From assembly GCF_008831285.2 (NCBI RefSeq), contig NC_045146.1, positions 4,056,001-4,120,000 of the forward strand: a stretch of DNA of 64,000 nucleotides. The letters run 5' to 3'. A program made the position numbers and the translations under genes. The notes under the pieces are model-generated. The model was not told the DNA's origin, ran no database searches, and worked only from the letters and a program-made list of their open reading frames with translations. Below are positions 1-12,733 of the stretch, in pieces. Within the stretch, counting starts at the first letter, position 1; each line of letters begins with the position of its first letter. Source of the stretch: Nymphaea colorata. Lineage: Eukaryota; Streptophyta; Magnoliopsida; Nymphaeales; Nymphaeaceae.

Positions 1-1848
1 CTGGTTGTCCCAAAGTTCCCCGTCTCCTTTAGATGTTGATTGGACCAATATATGGAACAAGTCATCTTCAACTTCTCTTTGTCTAAATCTTGGTGCGGAA
101 CTTTATAACAGGTTTTTGAGAAAATTCCGCTTTTTTTTCTTCACTTTGGTGAACTTGCTTGAATCAAGCCCTTATATTAATTGATGAAACCAGAATTAGC
201 AGGAAACCGCTTCCCTTTTTCAAGATTCACTTTCGTGCATTCTGTTCGCTTTCTGAGTTGCGCTGCTTCGTTGAATCTCATCGTCTGTTAAGGCATAATA
301 CTCTACTCTTTTTAAACGTTTACTTTTTCTACTTTGGTTCACATACCGTCTCTTGTGTCGTCCTTTTCATTTGACTAGAAAGAATCGCGCAGACCATACG
401 GCAAGCAAACATGATAAAAGCCCTCCCGAAAAGCTTCCTCCGAAAAGTTACCCAGAAACTGCTAGAAATTGAGAGGAAAATAATCTAAAGCTAAGAGGGC
501 GACATTTTTCTCCAGAAAAATCTCCAGGACTTGCAAGGCCCCTTGTTTCATGTCTGGCTGTGAAATCGAATTGGAGAGCTCCAGGGCCCTTGGAAATCGA
601 GGTACTCATCCTAACCAACTAGCAAACAGGTCGATGCTCAGTCTTACATCCATTTGTCTGGAGAATGACAGGAAAAGTAAAAAGTGGAAAACCTTCGTCA
701 GAAAATTTTTTCCCCTTTTTCCTCTTCCTAATGTTTAGGCACAAAAAGGCAATAGGGAAGCAGTACAAATTTATCGCAGAGGAGGGAGAGGGAGAGGATT
801 ATCCCACCGCCCAGGCGAAAACGGAAGCTGTCCATTTCATTGCTGTTCCAAAATGGAAAGAAGAAAAGTGGTGCCACCAAACCAAAGTGGCTGTTACTTT
901 CTCACCTACGTCTTAGCATGTTTTCTTCCAAATTGGGGCAAGGCAATGGGTTTGGTATATTCATCCATAGGCAATGTCGGAGGCTATGGAAATGTGGCTT
1001 CAAGTTAATGGCCGTGGCCGTGCTCAGATACGACGGCCGACTGCACCTTTCGCGTGCAACCGGCAACGGAACGGAGCCTGAAGTCTAACGAGAGGAGATG
1101 TCCACGGGTTACGCCTCTTCGGAAGACTTGAATTTGGACATTGATCATTTTTCCATGAAATAGAATCACCACCCAAAAGGATGCAGGCCAAACGGTAAAC
1201 ATACTTGATCGTTTTCTTCCTCCAAATTCAAAATTTGTGAATCTCATTAGGAATTCAAAACAGAATTAGATATGTTAGGAGGTTCCAGAACCGTATCCCA
1301 GCTGCTTGTCAGTTGAAAACAAGTGGCCGACAAGAATACTTTTCAAATTCGATGAAATTCAGGGATCAGCATCGATCTGCATAGAGTCAAACCCAGCTTG
1401 TTTGTTGTTTCAACAGGCACCAAGCTGAATTTTGAGATGGGGAAGTCAAGGTTGAAGAGGAGAAGGAGACCAGCTATGTGCCCCCATGCTTGGTTCCAAG
1501 ATAAAACACTGCCCACTCTAGAGCAGGGAATGAAAGCTTCACAAATCTATTACATGGTGGCAAACATGCAGAAAATCTCTTTCCCTCTCTCTCTCTCCTT
1601 CTATCCCTAAAGGGAGTAATTTAGCAGATTGGGTAGGGAGCAGAAGATGAAACACGTTTGATTTTCATGGATGCTACCTGACGTTGAGCTCTCTCTCTCT
1701 CTCTCTCTCTCGTGGTGACCAGACAGAACATGGATAGATATGAAGAGTACAACAACTCACATCTTGAAGCCATTCGATTTGTGTGCCTAGTTCGGGATCC
1801 ACCCGAATTAAACGTACACGACGTTTTCTGACGTTAGTGGCTTCCATG

Positions 1849-2008
1849 CAGGGGCAGAGGCACATGCGGGCATGTGTGGGCAATTGCCCATACAGTCCAA
1901 TCAAATCCCTTATTTACATAGTGGTTTACCCCAAATTTTTACATATAAAATGCCCCTCAAATATATAATGAGTGCCCTTCGCCAAATATGTCTGGCTCAG
2001 CGCCATTG
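1849..2008. mobile_element. Possible hAT-type MITE relic
   Basis: The left end (CAGGGGCAGAGGCAC) and the reverse complement of the right end (CAATGGCGCTGAGCC) both resemble the CAGTGGCGGAGC terminus of the better-preserved element at 7835-7989, and the inside shares the phrase GGGCAA(T/C)TGCCCA. I see no convincing target-site duplication, so this is probably a diverged copy. Confidence 0.3.
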
Positions 2009-4035
2009 TTTCTATACCACCATCTTTGAGCAGTTTTGATGGATCGAATCTTGATCAAATAGTGGATCCACAATAACATGGAGAATCAGTAGACCCACTT
2101 GTCTGCTATTCACATCCATGTGTTTCTGAATAGCAATGCGTAGAGCTTAGATGTACTTTACGTGAGAAACTTAGACATGCATGGTATTGTTTTATTAGAA
2201 GCTGAATCGAGTAGAAAGCAATTATATGTCCAAGCTCTTGCTTCCGAACCACTCCCTGCATGTTTTTAAATCCAATCAAATGCATAATTTGAAGAATAAA
2301 AGAAACTTCCACCAGAGAAAGGACAGTGAGCTTATGACTGTATATCGGAAGGGAATATATAATTTATCGATCCCTAACAAAACAAAAGGTCTTTCACAAA
2401 ACGTCTTTCTTAGGTATCATATTTTACTACCTAGTAGCTCATTGAACAAGCCTCATGCATACTGAAATGGTACTAACATTGACAGTAAGAACTCCATATA
2501 TTTGACCTCCAAATTAAACAAGAAGAGTTAAATACACAGGATGCATCAATACTCATATTTATCTTGTAAGCGGTTCAACTAATTCCACCAATATGGGATT
2601 AAAGTTTTGTTGTTCTTATGATTTTATCGTTTAATTCTTGCATATAGCAGGAATAAAAAGGAACGATGAATTGTTTAATAATGGTGGTTGTGGTAGCCAT
2701 GGAAGGATGTTGCACGACAAGTAAACCGCGTTAAAAATTTGAAGATTTTTACTTGGACCATTTGGACTTGGAGGAAGAAACCTTATAGCCATTAAAAAAA
2801 AAAAAAAAACATATATGAATTCATTAAAGCTTAAGGCTTTACAAAGCAAACAAGACGACGGCAAAAGCATTGATCATGGTGACAAAGGCGGTGGTGATGA
2901 CGATGACTTTGGTGGCATCGCCTTGTTTGGGGTAAAGATCATTAAATGTTTTCAACTCCATCTTCCACCCTACTTCGCAGGCGATCGATATTGTTACGGA
3001 AACAACGCCGTCCACAATATGACACGTTAATGGCTAGAACTATGACTTCATGATCGACAAAAGGAGTAGTTGGCCTCGTGTCCTGCCCCACCCACTTGCT
3101 TGTTCAATATATTGCATCCAGAGATATCTTGTCTTCTTCTTTCAAACGGTTAAATATTTACTTTACCAGCATACCCTTTTACTGTAATTTTAGATAAGGA
3201 CCTCAAATTTCATAATGTTTACCTAAGCTTCGCTTTTTGCAAATATAACCTAGGCTCTTCCTGTAAAGTCATGATTATGCAGATTCCTATGTTATGGTAA
3301 TGGTTACTCTTTTCACGCTCTCATGCATTTTTTATAAGCAATAACGTTCGAGATCGTTTGGGAGAAAAGTATCTGCCTTAAATATTAGGACAAGTTCATG
3401 AAACACTAAAATTATTGTTCTATGAACTTGCTCCAATATTTAAAGTATATTCATTGGACTCTAAGTGAGTGTCTAAACGACCAAAGAGCAAGTTATATGT
3501 TATGACCTTTAATAAAAGACCATGTGTTATAGTTTGAAAATAGCCAAAATGGCCTTACATGTTAAGTGGAAGATCCCTCCCAAAGGGTAAGAGGTTGAAC
3601 ATGTACAAATTTTGCCTGGAATATCCCTCTAATAAAAGGTGGGAGCACGCTTTCCTATGGTAACGGCATAACTTATGCTTAAAATGTAATTTTTCTTTTT
3701 CAATGTAATCTTATTAATAAAAATAATTTTTTTACCTTTTCATTTTGTCATTAAGTGATATGTTTTAACAAGAGGTATAACAAGGATACGCCTCGATTTG
3801 AATTTTATGAACTTATGTGGCTAAAAGCCTAAAACTAAGGTTTGCATGGGAAATAACATGCCCATATTTAAAATTATTGCCTTAAGGTGATATCTAAAAT
3901 AAGAATTTCTCGGATAAAGTTGTAGGAGGGACCCAACACTTATTTTCTTTCACCCTGGCAGGTACTGCATCTTCGCCTCCAACACTTCTACGTTCTAACT
4001 CTTTAAATACCTTATCTTTAGTTCATAGCTGCCAT

Positions 4036-4036
<1 letters not shown>

Positions 4037-4070
<34 letters not shown>
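4037..4070 (+). repeat. (CT)n microsatellite in 5' UTR
   Basis: An uninterrupted run of CT dinucleotides of about 34 bases ends eight bases before the chosen start codon of the pathogen-related gene. It belongs to the presumed 5' leader. Pyrimidine-rich CT tracts are common near plant transcription starts. An upstream ATG at 4034 reads through the tract in another frame as Leu-Ser repeats and is not part of the protein. Confidence 0.8.
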
Positions 4071-4072
<2 letters not shown>

Positions 4073-4078
4073 CCAACC

Positions 4079-6655
4079 ATGTCTGAGGCTGGGGCTGTAG
4101 AGGTGGGTGACAAGTATCGAAGCCATATGTACGGAGAAGAAGAGAAAGACACAGAGTGGAGACATGGAGGCCCTCCAAACTACGACATTGTAAACAAGCT
4201 CTTCGAGGAGGGTCGAACCAAGGTGTGGATCCATGAGTTCATCACTTGTCCAATATTTATAGGTCCTTAGATTGGTCTTATATGTAAAAATGCTGAAATC
4301 CTCCGGCCATCTTGAACTCCATCCAATTACTGCCGCCAATGTATTTTTGTATAGGGTAGTGAGCTGTTAAAAGGATTTTTCCATCTAAATCTAAACGAAG
4401 AAGTCGACAAATTAATCCCTTATATAATAGCATAGACATTTAGGAGTTAGTCTTGAATCTTTTTGGTTAAGCTCCAAGAAAGATCCTTAGGACGTAAATA
4501 ATTTTTTCGTCCAATCTGATCCATATAAACTTCTGTACGCGTCTTAGAACAAGTTAGTTTATGAAAAGTTTGACGTTCCCATCGCGAGTTTTCTTGCTCT
4601 ATCTGAGATGTTGATTTTTCACTGTTTAATTAACAAAACATATATAAATACCAAAAACGACACATAATTTTTAGCAAATAAAAGCATGATAAATAAGTCT
4701 ATCAACCTAAAAAATTAGCTAAAAAACACTTAATTATAACAGACGGATTCTGGCAGAAGCCTAATTAGCATCGTTGTCGGGCACTAACCAAAGATCAGGA
4801 TCATGGCCGATGTATTTCTGGAGAGTAAGATAGAGATTTAACAGGTTTATCAATTCCATGTACTTTAGTAGAGGACTTAGCCAGAAGAGTCAGGTGGTGA
4901 TGAGGAGGAGAAATATGTAGAAGAGACTGAAATCTCTCCTCATTTACTTTGTTTTCAGGATCTAGAGTTGTTTGAGAACTTTTGCAAAAATAGTATCTAT
5001 AAAAATTGAACTCACAACTAAACTTTTACAGACTCATCTATCCGACCAGTTAAATCTGCATGGAACAGGAACATTCTTTAAGGTTTTTCTCTCAATTGGT
5101 TTTGTATTTAGAGGACTTCTTGTCTCTAAATTTTGTTGCATTCTTATTTCTATTTTATCATGTATCCATCTCTATCTCTCCAAGAATTAACTATCTTGTG
5201 ATCCCTCTCTATAGGCATGGCCAAAAGGCTCCTTGGAGGAGGTCGTGCAGAATGCCATCAAGTCGTGGGAGATGGAGCTATCGCACAAGACTCGAATAAA
5301 GGATTTCAAGACCATCAACCCTGAAAAATTCAACTTCATCGTCAATGGTATACTCGCTCTCGCTTGCTATTTATCTGTTCACATTCGTAAACAACGCCTC
5401 TGCAAAATTAACTACGTGGATGTGATCTTAACCTGTGTTAAGTTTTTATACTCAGGAATCGTCCATCAGCAATTCTTTCTTCACAAAAATTAACCAATGT
5501 GATTGCTTTCTGGTTTTTCATGGGTTTTAAAGCACAGAGATTACAATTTTAAGATCCGTGATCTTGTGAGAAATTAGCAACTTGACGTATTGAAAAATAG
5601 TTAACCCAGATTGACATATGCTTTGGAGATTGTAAAGTGTCCCAAAGCGTAGAACATCACCAGATCAACTTCATTCCTCCCCATCAAATAAACTCCAAAC
5701 TTGAGAGTAAACACGTTTTATGAGTAAAACGACGAAATGGTGAAGATGGTGGTGGTGGTGAGGGAGGAAATTAACTAATGGAATGTGCAGGGAGGGAGGG
5801 GTTGTCGGCGGAGGAGACGCTGAGGCTGGGGAGCTACAACGCGCTGCTGCAGAGTTCGATGCCGGAGGAGTACCGGCGGTGGTACAAGGCGGAGGAGGAG
5901 AGCTTCGAGTCGTCTCACGAGGTGTTCAGGAAGGCGTTCCCTCGAGGGTTCGCGTGGGAGGTGGTGGAGCTCTACTCCGGCCCCCCAGTCATCGTGTTCA
6001 AGTACCGGCACTGGGGCTACATGGAAGGCCCCTTCAGGGGAAAGGCCCCCACCGGCGAGATGGTTCAGTTCACCGGCATCGCCGTCCTTAAGGTAAAATC
6101 AAGAAACAGTGCCGTCAAGCGTCTCTCTCTCCCTCATCTCTCGTGCCTTTTGCTGGCAGGGTGAGGGAGTGGACCGTTTTCCTTGTCATTTTCATTACAC
6201 ATATATAGCTAGACATGCCACGTGTGTTTCATTGCTTTCTTCAAAAGAGAATGAAATCGAATGGATCGGATCGGATCGGATTTGAGTGGTTATGGATCAC
6301 GACTTAAGCCCAGTTCATGCTCTATTAAATTGAATCCAAGACTGAGTGACTAACTGGGATGTTGATTTGGACTTAGATCCTTGACTGATTTTGGATTCAG
6401 TTCAGGCTTTTTATTATATGAATCAGTTTTGTTTACCAGAACTGAAACACAGATCCATATTACTCCATCGACGTTGATACATTGCAGGTAGATGAGAAGC
6501 TTAGAGCAGAGGATGTTGAGATCTACTATGACCCGAGTGAGTTATTTGCGGGCCTTCTCAAAGGGCCATTGGTGTCCATTGACGATCATCAGGTGCAGGT
6601 GCAAGTGCGAGGCTCATCATCATCATCTTGCCCCTTCTCCAAGGGAAGCGAATGA
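4079..6655 (+). CDS. Pathogen-related protein (SnoaL/NTF2-like fold)
   Basis: Four coding exons: 4079-4222, 5215-5347, 5791-6092 and 6488-6655. Together they make 747 bp and a 248-residue protein, close to the usual size of this plant family. Exon 1 gives GDKYRSHMYGEEEKDTEWRH and PPNYDIVNKLFEEGRTK. Exon 2 opens with AWPKGSLEEVVQ and contains SWEMELSHKTR. Exon 3 has SYNALLQ, then FPRGFAWEV, LYSGPPVIVFKYRHWGYMEGPF. These blocks are the family signature in order. All introns are GT-AG and the phases agree (0, 1, 0). The family is known from barley and other plants as pathogen-related; its members are small, lack a signal peptide and have an NTF2-like fold, but their biochemical activity is unsettled. 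Exon 4 ends in a Ser-rich tail (RGSSSSSCPFSKGSE) that I regard as lineage-specific. The start was chosen because the in-frame MSEAG start fits the family; the ATG at 4034 is out of frame and inside CT repeats. Confidence 0.9.
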
Positions 6656-7834
6656 TCGTTTAATTTTAGAGAGTCCTTTATTTAAGCTTATTGTTGCTGA
6701 ATGAACCCCGCGCGTATCTAATAAACTGCTTAATCTTATTCTTATCTAGTCATGCCTTTACGTGGTGACATATTTTCTGGCTGTATGAAATCATTAAGCA
6801 GCTTCCAAGTCTGTTTGTCGTTGGTTGGTCATTCTATATTATTAAATGCATTACTATAGAGTTGTTTCTTTTTTTTTTTTTATCAACTTTTTCATTTTTT
6901 CCTCTCTGCATCGCCTCATCCATTCAGGCGGCTACTGCCCACATAAAACCACTGGACTGTCCCAACTTAAGCTATGGACTTTAAGGTAGAGTTGGGCATC
7001 GGGCCAAGGCCTGAGCCCATCCCATTTTCACAGTTTAAGCTTGGTCGAGCCCAGCATTACTTCAGTTTGAAATGTTTGTTTTTGCTTACTCATGAAAAAG
7101 GAATTAATAGTTTGTGCTTTTTAGAAAGCGAAAGGAGCAAATCGTCCGGAAACATCATACAAACAGAGCAAGTTTGTGTGTTTGGGGCCCGAACGACCAA
7201 AATTCCCGTTGGTGTTACTTTAAAAGAAGACTTCTCTTAATAAGATTGGGCACGGACACAGACTCGCGCTTCTGTCCCCAAATAATCAGGCTCTGCCTGG
7301 CCTGGCCTGGCCCGCCCGGTGTAGCTTGGATAGTTCTTATGAAACGCCTAGCTTGGACAGTTCACTCGCTGATCACAACTAAAATCATGAGGTTTGTTCT
7401 ACCTTTTCTCACAATATGATCCAAACGACGACAAAGGCCGTTAAAAGTGTAATGGTCCCTTGCTTGCCATAATCTTGAGGTGCACCGAGAGGTTAAACCT
7501 CACTCCTTTTTATCTATCGGGGTTCAGGCAGGAGCAGGGCTAAAAAATGGGCTAAAAAAATTTCATGAAAAAGGTCGAATTAAAGTTTTTAAATTTTGAC
7601 TAAGGCTGAAATATAATTTTTCAATTTTTTTTGCAGAACAAATGAAATTTTCTAAAATTTACATAAAAAAATTTTAAAAAGAAAAGTTTGAGCCAGAGTT
7701 CATGCATGCCCTACTTTGGCTCCACCCCTAGGTTCAAAACTCCTTCGAGACTTGAGTGATCTCGCGACTCGAGCACCCTAGACATAACTTACGTGTCAAA
7801 TGCATGTACCATTCTTTGCAGTCCAGGACGCATG
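6656..7834. other. Intergenic, no gene seen
   Basis: Downstream of the pathogen-related gene. It holds its presumed 3' UTR, a T-run near 6871, AT-rich unique DNA and no reading frame that resembles a protein family. The segment around 7680-7730 (GGCTCCACCCC) resembles an end of the CAGTGGCGGAGC transposon family but is not bounded. Confidence 0.55.
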
Positions 7835-7989
7835 CAGTGGCGAAGCTAGAAAATTTTTTTAAAGGGGCATTGATTCAAAGGTTTTCATACCTAATGGGGT
7901 ACTTATATGTACAACAAAGTACATATTAAACAAGCTTAAAGCTGGTGTGGGCAACTGCCCACACCAACTCATATGTGGCTCCGCCACTG
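7835..7989. mobile_element. 155-bp hAT-type MITE
   Basis: The left end CAGTGGCGAAGCTA is the inverted copy of the right end, whose reverse complement reads CAGTGGCGGAGCCA. The flanks are an imperfect 8-bp direct repeat, GACGCATG at 7827-7834 and GACACATG at 7990-7997 (7 of 8). Termini of type C-A-G-N-G and an 8-bp target duplication are diagnostic of the hAT superfamily. The element has no coding capacity and must be mobilised in trans. Confidence 0.75.
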
Positions 7990-7997
7990 GACACATG

Positions 7998-9308
7998 GCC
8001 CAGGGTCGAAATGAAGATGCACGGCTTATGTGCCACCAGCCCACCCCAGCTACAATACATCGATCAGGGCACGGCCTTTGTGGATCTGCTGGAGGAGAAA
8101 AAGAAAGGTATGTATATATCGATGTAGATTTAAAACTAAAAGAGTATTAGAAGTATTCACGAAGAGTTTAAAGAGGTGTGTTCATGACCAAATTTCTGTG
8201 AATTTTTGAAATGGAAGGTATGTATAGTTAAGATAAAATTGAGCGGACGGATTCCGTCACAAAATCACCTCGTGGTGACTGAAATCTTTCAAGCAAGAAT
8301 AGTAAGAAGACATTCAAACTAGTAATACGAAGATGAAGATATGAAGAAGGAAGAGGACGACGACGACGATACAAACCGAAGAAGAAAAGGAGAAACAGAC
8401 CAAAGTAGCAGAAGAATGAAGCATGAGAAGATTGACAGAATGATAGGAATGAAAAAAGATCCAGCAAGCTCCTGCGACAGGAAGAAGAAAGAAAAGGAAC
8501 TACCAACCCAAAAGAAAAAAACAAAGAAAGAAGAAGAAAATAGCAAAACAGAAGAAAAGAAATTCCATGCATGATCCAGCAGGTTCCTGTTACGGAGTAA
8601 GGACAATGAATACCTTGTCCGACGAGTTCCTAACAAATCCGACCACTAGATGTGCCGAACAGCTCAGTGCCCTTGTGGCTGGATTGTCGGTCTTTTTCCC
8701 GTTCGAGTACAGAGCGTTCAGGTCCAAGGTTTCAACTCGAGTGAAAAGCCCTAACGTATTTAGCATGTCATGCTTTTGTTGCCTGAGATCAAAAGCGGGA
8801 GATTCTGCTAGATTAAATGCTTCCGTGATTCAGCCTAGGGCTGAACACGAGCCGAGTCGAGCCTGAGCTCGGTCAGCTCAAACTCGGCTCGACTAAATAA
8901 GACACGAGCTCGACATTAGAGTATTCAGTTTATGGCAGGACGACACTTTTCCGCAATGCATATTTTATATTAAAATAATCTTTATAAACATATGAATATG
9001 TTTATATTTTATTTAAATTATTTTTTTAACAAAAAAAATCAATGGGTCTCGTTTTTATCCTTCAGCAAAATGAACCCAAACTAGTTGGCTACCAGATGTT
9101 GCGAATGGCAAAATATTTGACAGCCATTATTAAAGGCACCAAGGTGTCAGAGCATTAGCAAGGGTTTATGCTGATTTTAACGATGGTTTTTTATGTTACG
9201 AATGACGTGAGCACTAACGATGATTTATGATGCAGGTTCTAGCAATGATAGATGGTGCTTTTAGCAATGGATTTTTACCTTTCGTCATCCAATAACATCC
9301 AAGACATG

Positions 9309-9357
<49 letters not shown>

Positions 9358-9799
9358 AAATGCCAAATAATTGCAAGATAGTTAAAATGAAAAAAAAAAA
9401 GCATCACTTGTTAAAATCACCATAAACAGTTGTAAAATATAGTAATAGTTTTTTTAACGATAAATTTTTAAATTTTGACCATTTAGCATCTAACAAGATT
9501 CAGCCGGCCTATATATATATATATATATATATAGTGAGAGATAGAAATATTAAAAAAACTAAACACTTAGGTCAATGATTCAAACCAGACCCTTCAATTA
9601 TTTGCTAGAAAATTATTTTAAATAAAATCTAAACATCCTAATATATTTATGAAAACTATTTTGACATGAACATGCATTTGAATCAAGTTGTTTTTAAAAA
9701 AAAAACATTGATCTTTCTATTATAAAAAAAAATGTTGATCTTTTTATTGTCAAAATGTTGTTGACATAAGAGCAATTCAATTTTACTTATTATTAAAAT
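7998..9799. other. Intergenic repeats, no gene seen
   Basis: The A/G-rich stretch 8330-8570 gives long but Lys/Glu-rich or Ser/Phe-rich frames on both strands; I read it as low complexity, not genes. At 8840-8900 there is a GAGCC/GGCTC-rich repeat. AT microsatellites follow at 9310-9356 and 9510-9533. Confidence 0.5.
9310..9356. repeat. (AT)n/(AC)n microsatellite
   Basis: About 19 AT units run straight into AC units. A second AT tract of about 24 bases lies at 9510-9533. Confidence 0.9.
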
Positions 9800-10033
9800 C
9801 ATGGTCACAAATAACGTCTTAGAGTTTTAAACAACGAGATTTTTTTCAGGTATAATACGACGGACTTGAAAAATACGAAAAAAAATGAGAAAAAATGGTT
9901 TCTTTTAATTAAAAACTAAAAATAGAAAAAAGTCAAATAAGTGACTATAATAACACAAACATAAAAGATAAGTAGATTTGCAACAAAAAAAAAAAAAAAA
10001 CTGTTTTTCAAAAATAATGCGTTTTTGTGACTG
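9800..10033. mobile_element. MITE family III, copy 1
   Basis: The left end (CATGGTCACAAATAACG) and right end (reverse complement CAGTCACAAAAACGC) form imperfect inverted termini. Inside, CAGGTATAATACGAC followed by A-rich DNA and AACACAAACATAAAA is shared, inverted, with the copy at 14952-15355 and partly with 28112-28426. No clean target duplication is visible for this copy, so the exact borders are approximate. Confidence 0.55.
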
Positions 10034-11101
10034 CTTATTGCAAATTTAAAACTCAAAAAATGATCATATTGGTAAGGTTAGATTTATAAAAAAACACTTT
10101 AAATATCGTATTTAAAAGGTTTGGTTGTGAAGATGACACCCAAATGGTTGATTTTACACACACGGACAGATTAACATTACTAACCCATGGCCTCTGAAAG
10201 TTAAGCCACGTGAAACCAGAAGCATAAACAAATGAAACCAATACAGCAGAAGCAGAGACAGAGAAGAGATGACTAAGCAAGGAAACCTGAGAGACAGATG
10301 GAGAGAAGCAAGAGCATGAGGCGTCGTCAGATAAAAATGCAAATCCACCGATTGATATTAAAGGAGGTAAAAGGCAACAATTGAACTGCGTCGAGATAGG
10401 ACCCCATGTTAATCTGGTTGTCCTCCAAAGGCGAGAGAGAGAGAGATGCCAAGTGTGATCTTTTAAATAGATCTTTATTTCATCTTGAAAAATGAAAAAA
10501 GAAAAATAAAAGAGAGATCATCCCAAATTGAAATTGTCAATACTATGACTAATTAAAAATGCTCCACTAATCTCACTCATTTTTCACAAGTCTATATACA
10601 TAGACACACATTCAAAAGCAGCCAAAATGTGGTGTTAATATGGACAAGAACATTTATTCTCTTATCCGACAGTAAAAATTAACAGCAGCAAAATGAAAGA
10701 ATGATGAGAATTCAATGTGGCGTGAAGACAGCGAAAGAACAATATAAATTAATTCAAACAAATACAAAATCATGTGTATAAACAACGCATTGTATCAGAT
10801 GATTTCTACACTATTCAACATGATGATAATCTGCACGCTGTGCAAAAGGTAACCAGCAGGCCCTTCTATAATACAACATGAATCTCAGGCGCAACAGTGA
10901 CTTTCAGATATTGTGAATCTGAAAGGCATGTAGACCAAACAGCCACCAGGTGGATCTCTAATCTCTAGCAGTTGGACTATGGTTTACCAGCTCAAGGACT
11001 TGGTACACCCAGCAAGTACAATTGTAACCTTAGGTGCTAGTACATAGCCGAGCCAGGCCACATCACGTCGGCAAACTAAGATAGAGTTTGGGTGGCCAAA
11101 G

Positions 11102-11230
11102 TCAAAAATCATGCCGGAATTTGGCATCATCAACAAGTGCAATTGACAGCATTTCTGTACAGAACTTGTCATCCACCTTCAACGCCAAAGCCTATACATC
11201 ACAAAATTAGGATCCTATCTATGTCACATG

Positions 11231-11265
<35 letters not shown>

Positions 11266-12691
11266 TAATTCATATATATACTAACCTTATGATAATATGT
11301 AATAGCTGCATCAAAATTGTTCTGAAGAAATGATAAACACATCAACACATTAAAAGAGAATATAACGCCAGGTGGGAAAAACCATTCACTTGTAAAGAAC
11401 AAAAGAAAATGCATGTGATTAGCTGAGCGTACTTGCTACATTCCAGAAAAGCAGAAAGACCAATGTCAAGGCCCTGTATTTGGGCCACTCAAGCTAAACC
11501 AACAGTAAGGCTGGTAATGACTGGTGATCATGCCTACATAAAATATGCAGCCTATTGTATAATAATAGCTGTCATGCTTAAGCTTTTCACGATGCCAACA
11601 CCCAAGTAGCAGGTGCTGCAGATCCAAGCTTGAAGAAGAAACTAAATAACACCTTAATGAAACGAAATTACCAAAATAAAAAAAAAATACACTAGCTGGA
11701 TTTTAGTCCAGCAAGTGACAAACAGTTTATTGTTACTTATGGACTCAGTTCCATAAAAGACCAAGAAAATGACTAGTGCAACCACAGAGAAGACTGCAAT
11801 ACTCACATGATGGTCAGGAAAGACAACGCTTGGGAAGCAAATAAATGCACAAAAATAATTGAGATTGCTCATAAATATAGAACCAATTAAAAATTATTTT
11901 TGCTGAACAGGGCACACACACATCCATACACCAACGCTGATCTCCGGTCATCCTTTTCAGATAATGTGAATTCTATGGTTCTACCATAGTAAATTATTAC
12001 AAAGTGATGCAAACAATTTAAAGATGGACATATTTAGGTGTTATTGTGGGAAACTGCTATTTTAGTGTATAAAATCATATTCAGAAGGCCAAATCTGACA
12101 GCATGAACTGGTAAAGGATACCACTTCACTTCTAAAAGCAGATGACAAAATGCTTCACACATTAATTGAAAAATGTTACTTTGTGTCGCAATGATAAAGG
12201 CACCAAAGATCAGAAAATGAAAAATGGTTGTATACCTGAAGATGGTAGGTGTATGCAAGACCTGCATAAGTACTTAAACTTCTGTTTGAGAGAAGCAATG
12301 CTTTCTCATAATACGAAATGGCTTCAGGGTATCGCCTGAAAAGGGAAAAAGGAGAACGTCCAACATTTAAGGAAACCAGTCAACATACAGTTTAACCCTG
12401 AGAATGCCCTATTCAAACGCATGGAATGTGTCAATATGTGGGCAGCCAGAAAAGCAAGAAAGAGAGCTAAGGGACGCGAATCCAAAGAATAACTTTATAA
12501 AATGCACTTATATGGTGTTGCCTGATACTTGTGACTACTTTCCTAAATTTTTAGGTTTGACAGGAATTCCAAAAACAACTGTAGCAGAACCAAATTGTGA
12601 GAAAATTAAGTCACATGGGTACTGGTACATGTATGGTATGGTGAAGCAAGTATGGGTACGATAGTTATAAAAAATGTGGGCACTGGACACG

Positions 12692-12733
<42 letters not shown>

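Larger units (their letters stand above)
1..4078. other. Gene-free 5' stretch
   Basis: I find no open reading frame here that resembles a known family. Reading frames are short (up to about 83 codons), overlap each other in different frames and carry low-complexity protein. A CT microsatellite lies at 1689-1711, a short A-run at 2793-2808, and a possible small DNA transposon at 1849-2008. The last ~100 bases are the presumed promoter and 5' UTR of the gene starting at 4079. Confidence 0.6.

Noticed and set aside
4034-4270. Alternative start for the pathogen-related protein at 4034
   Set aside because: It starts inside the CT microsatellite as Leu-Ser repeats; the in-frame MSEAG start at 4079 fits the family length.
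8228-8636. Overlapping Ser/Phe/Leu-rich frames on the minus strand and a Lys/Glu-rich frame on the plus strand
   Set aside because: The DNA is a GA-rich tract; all frames are open by composition and none resembles a protein.
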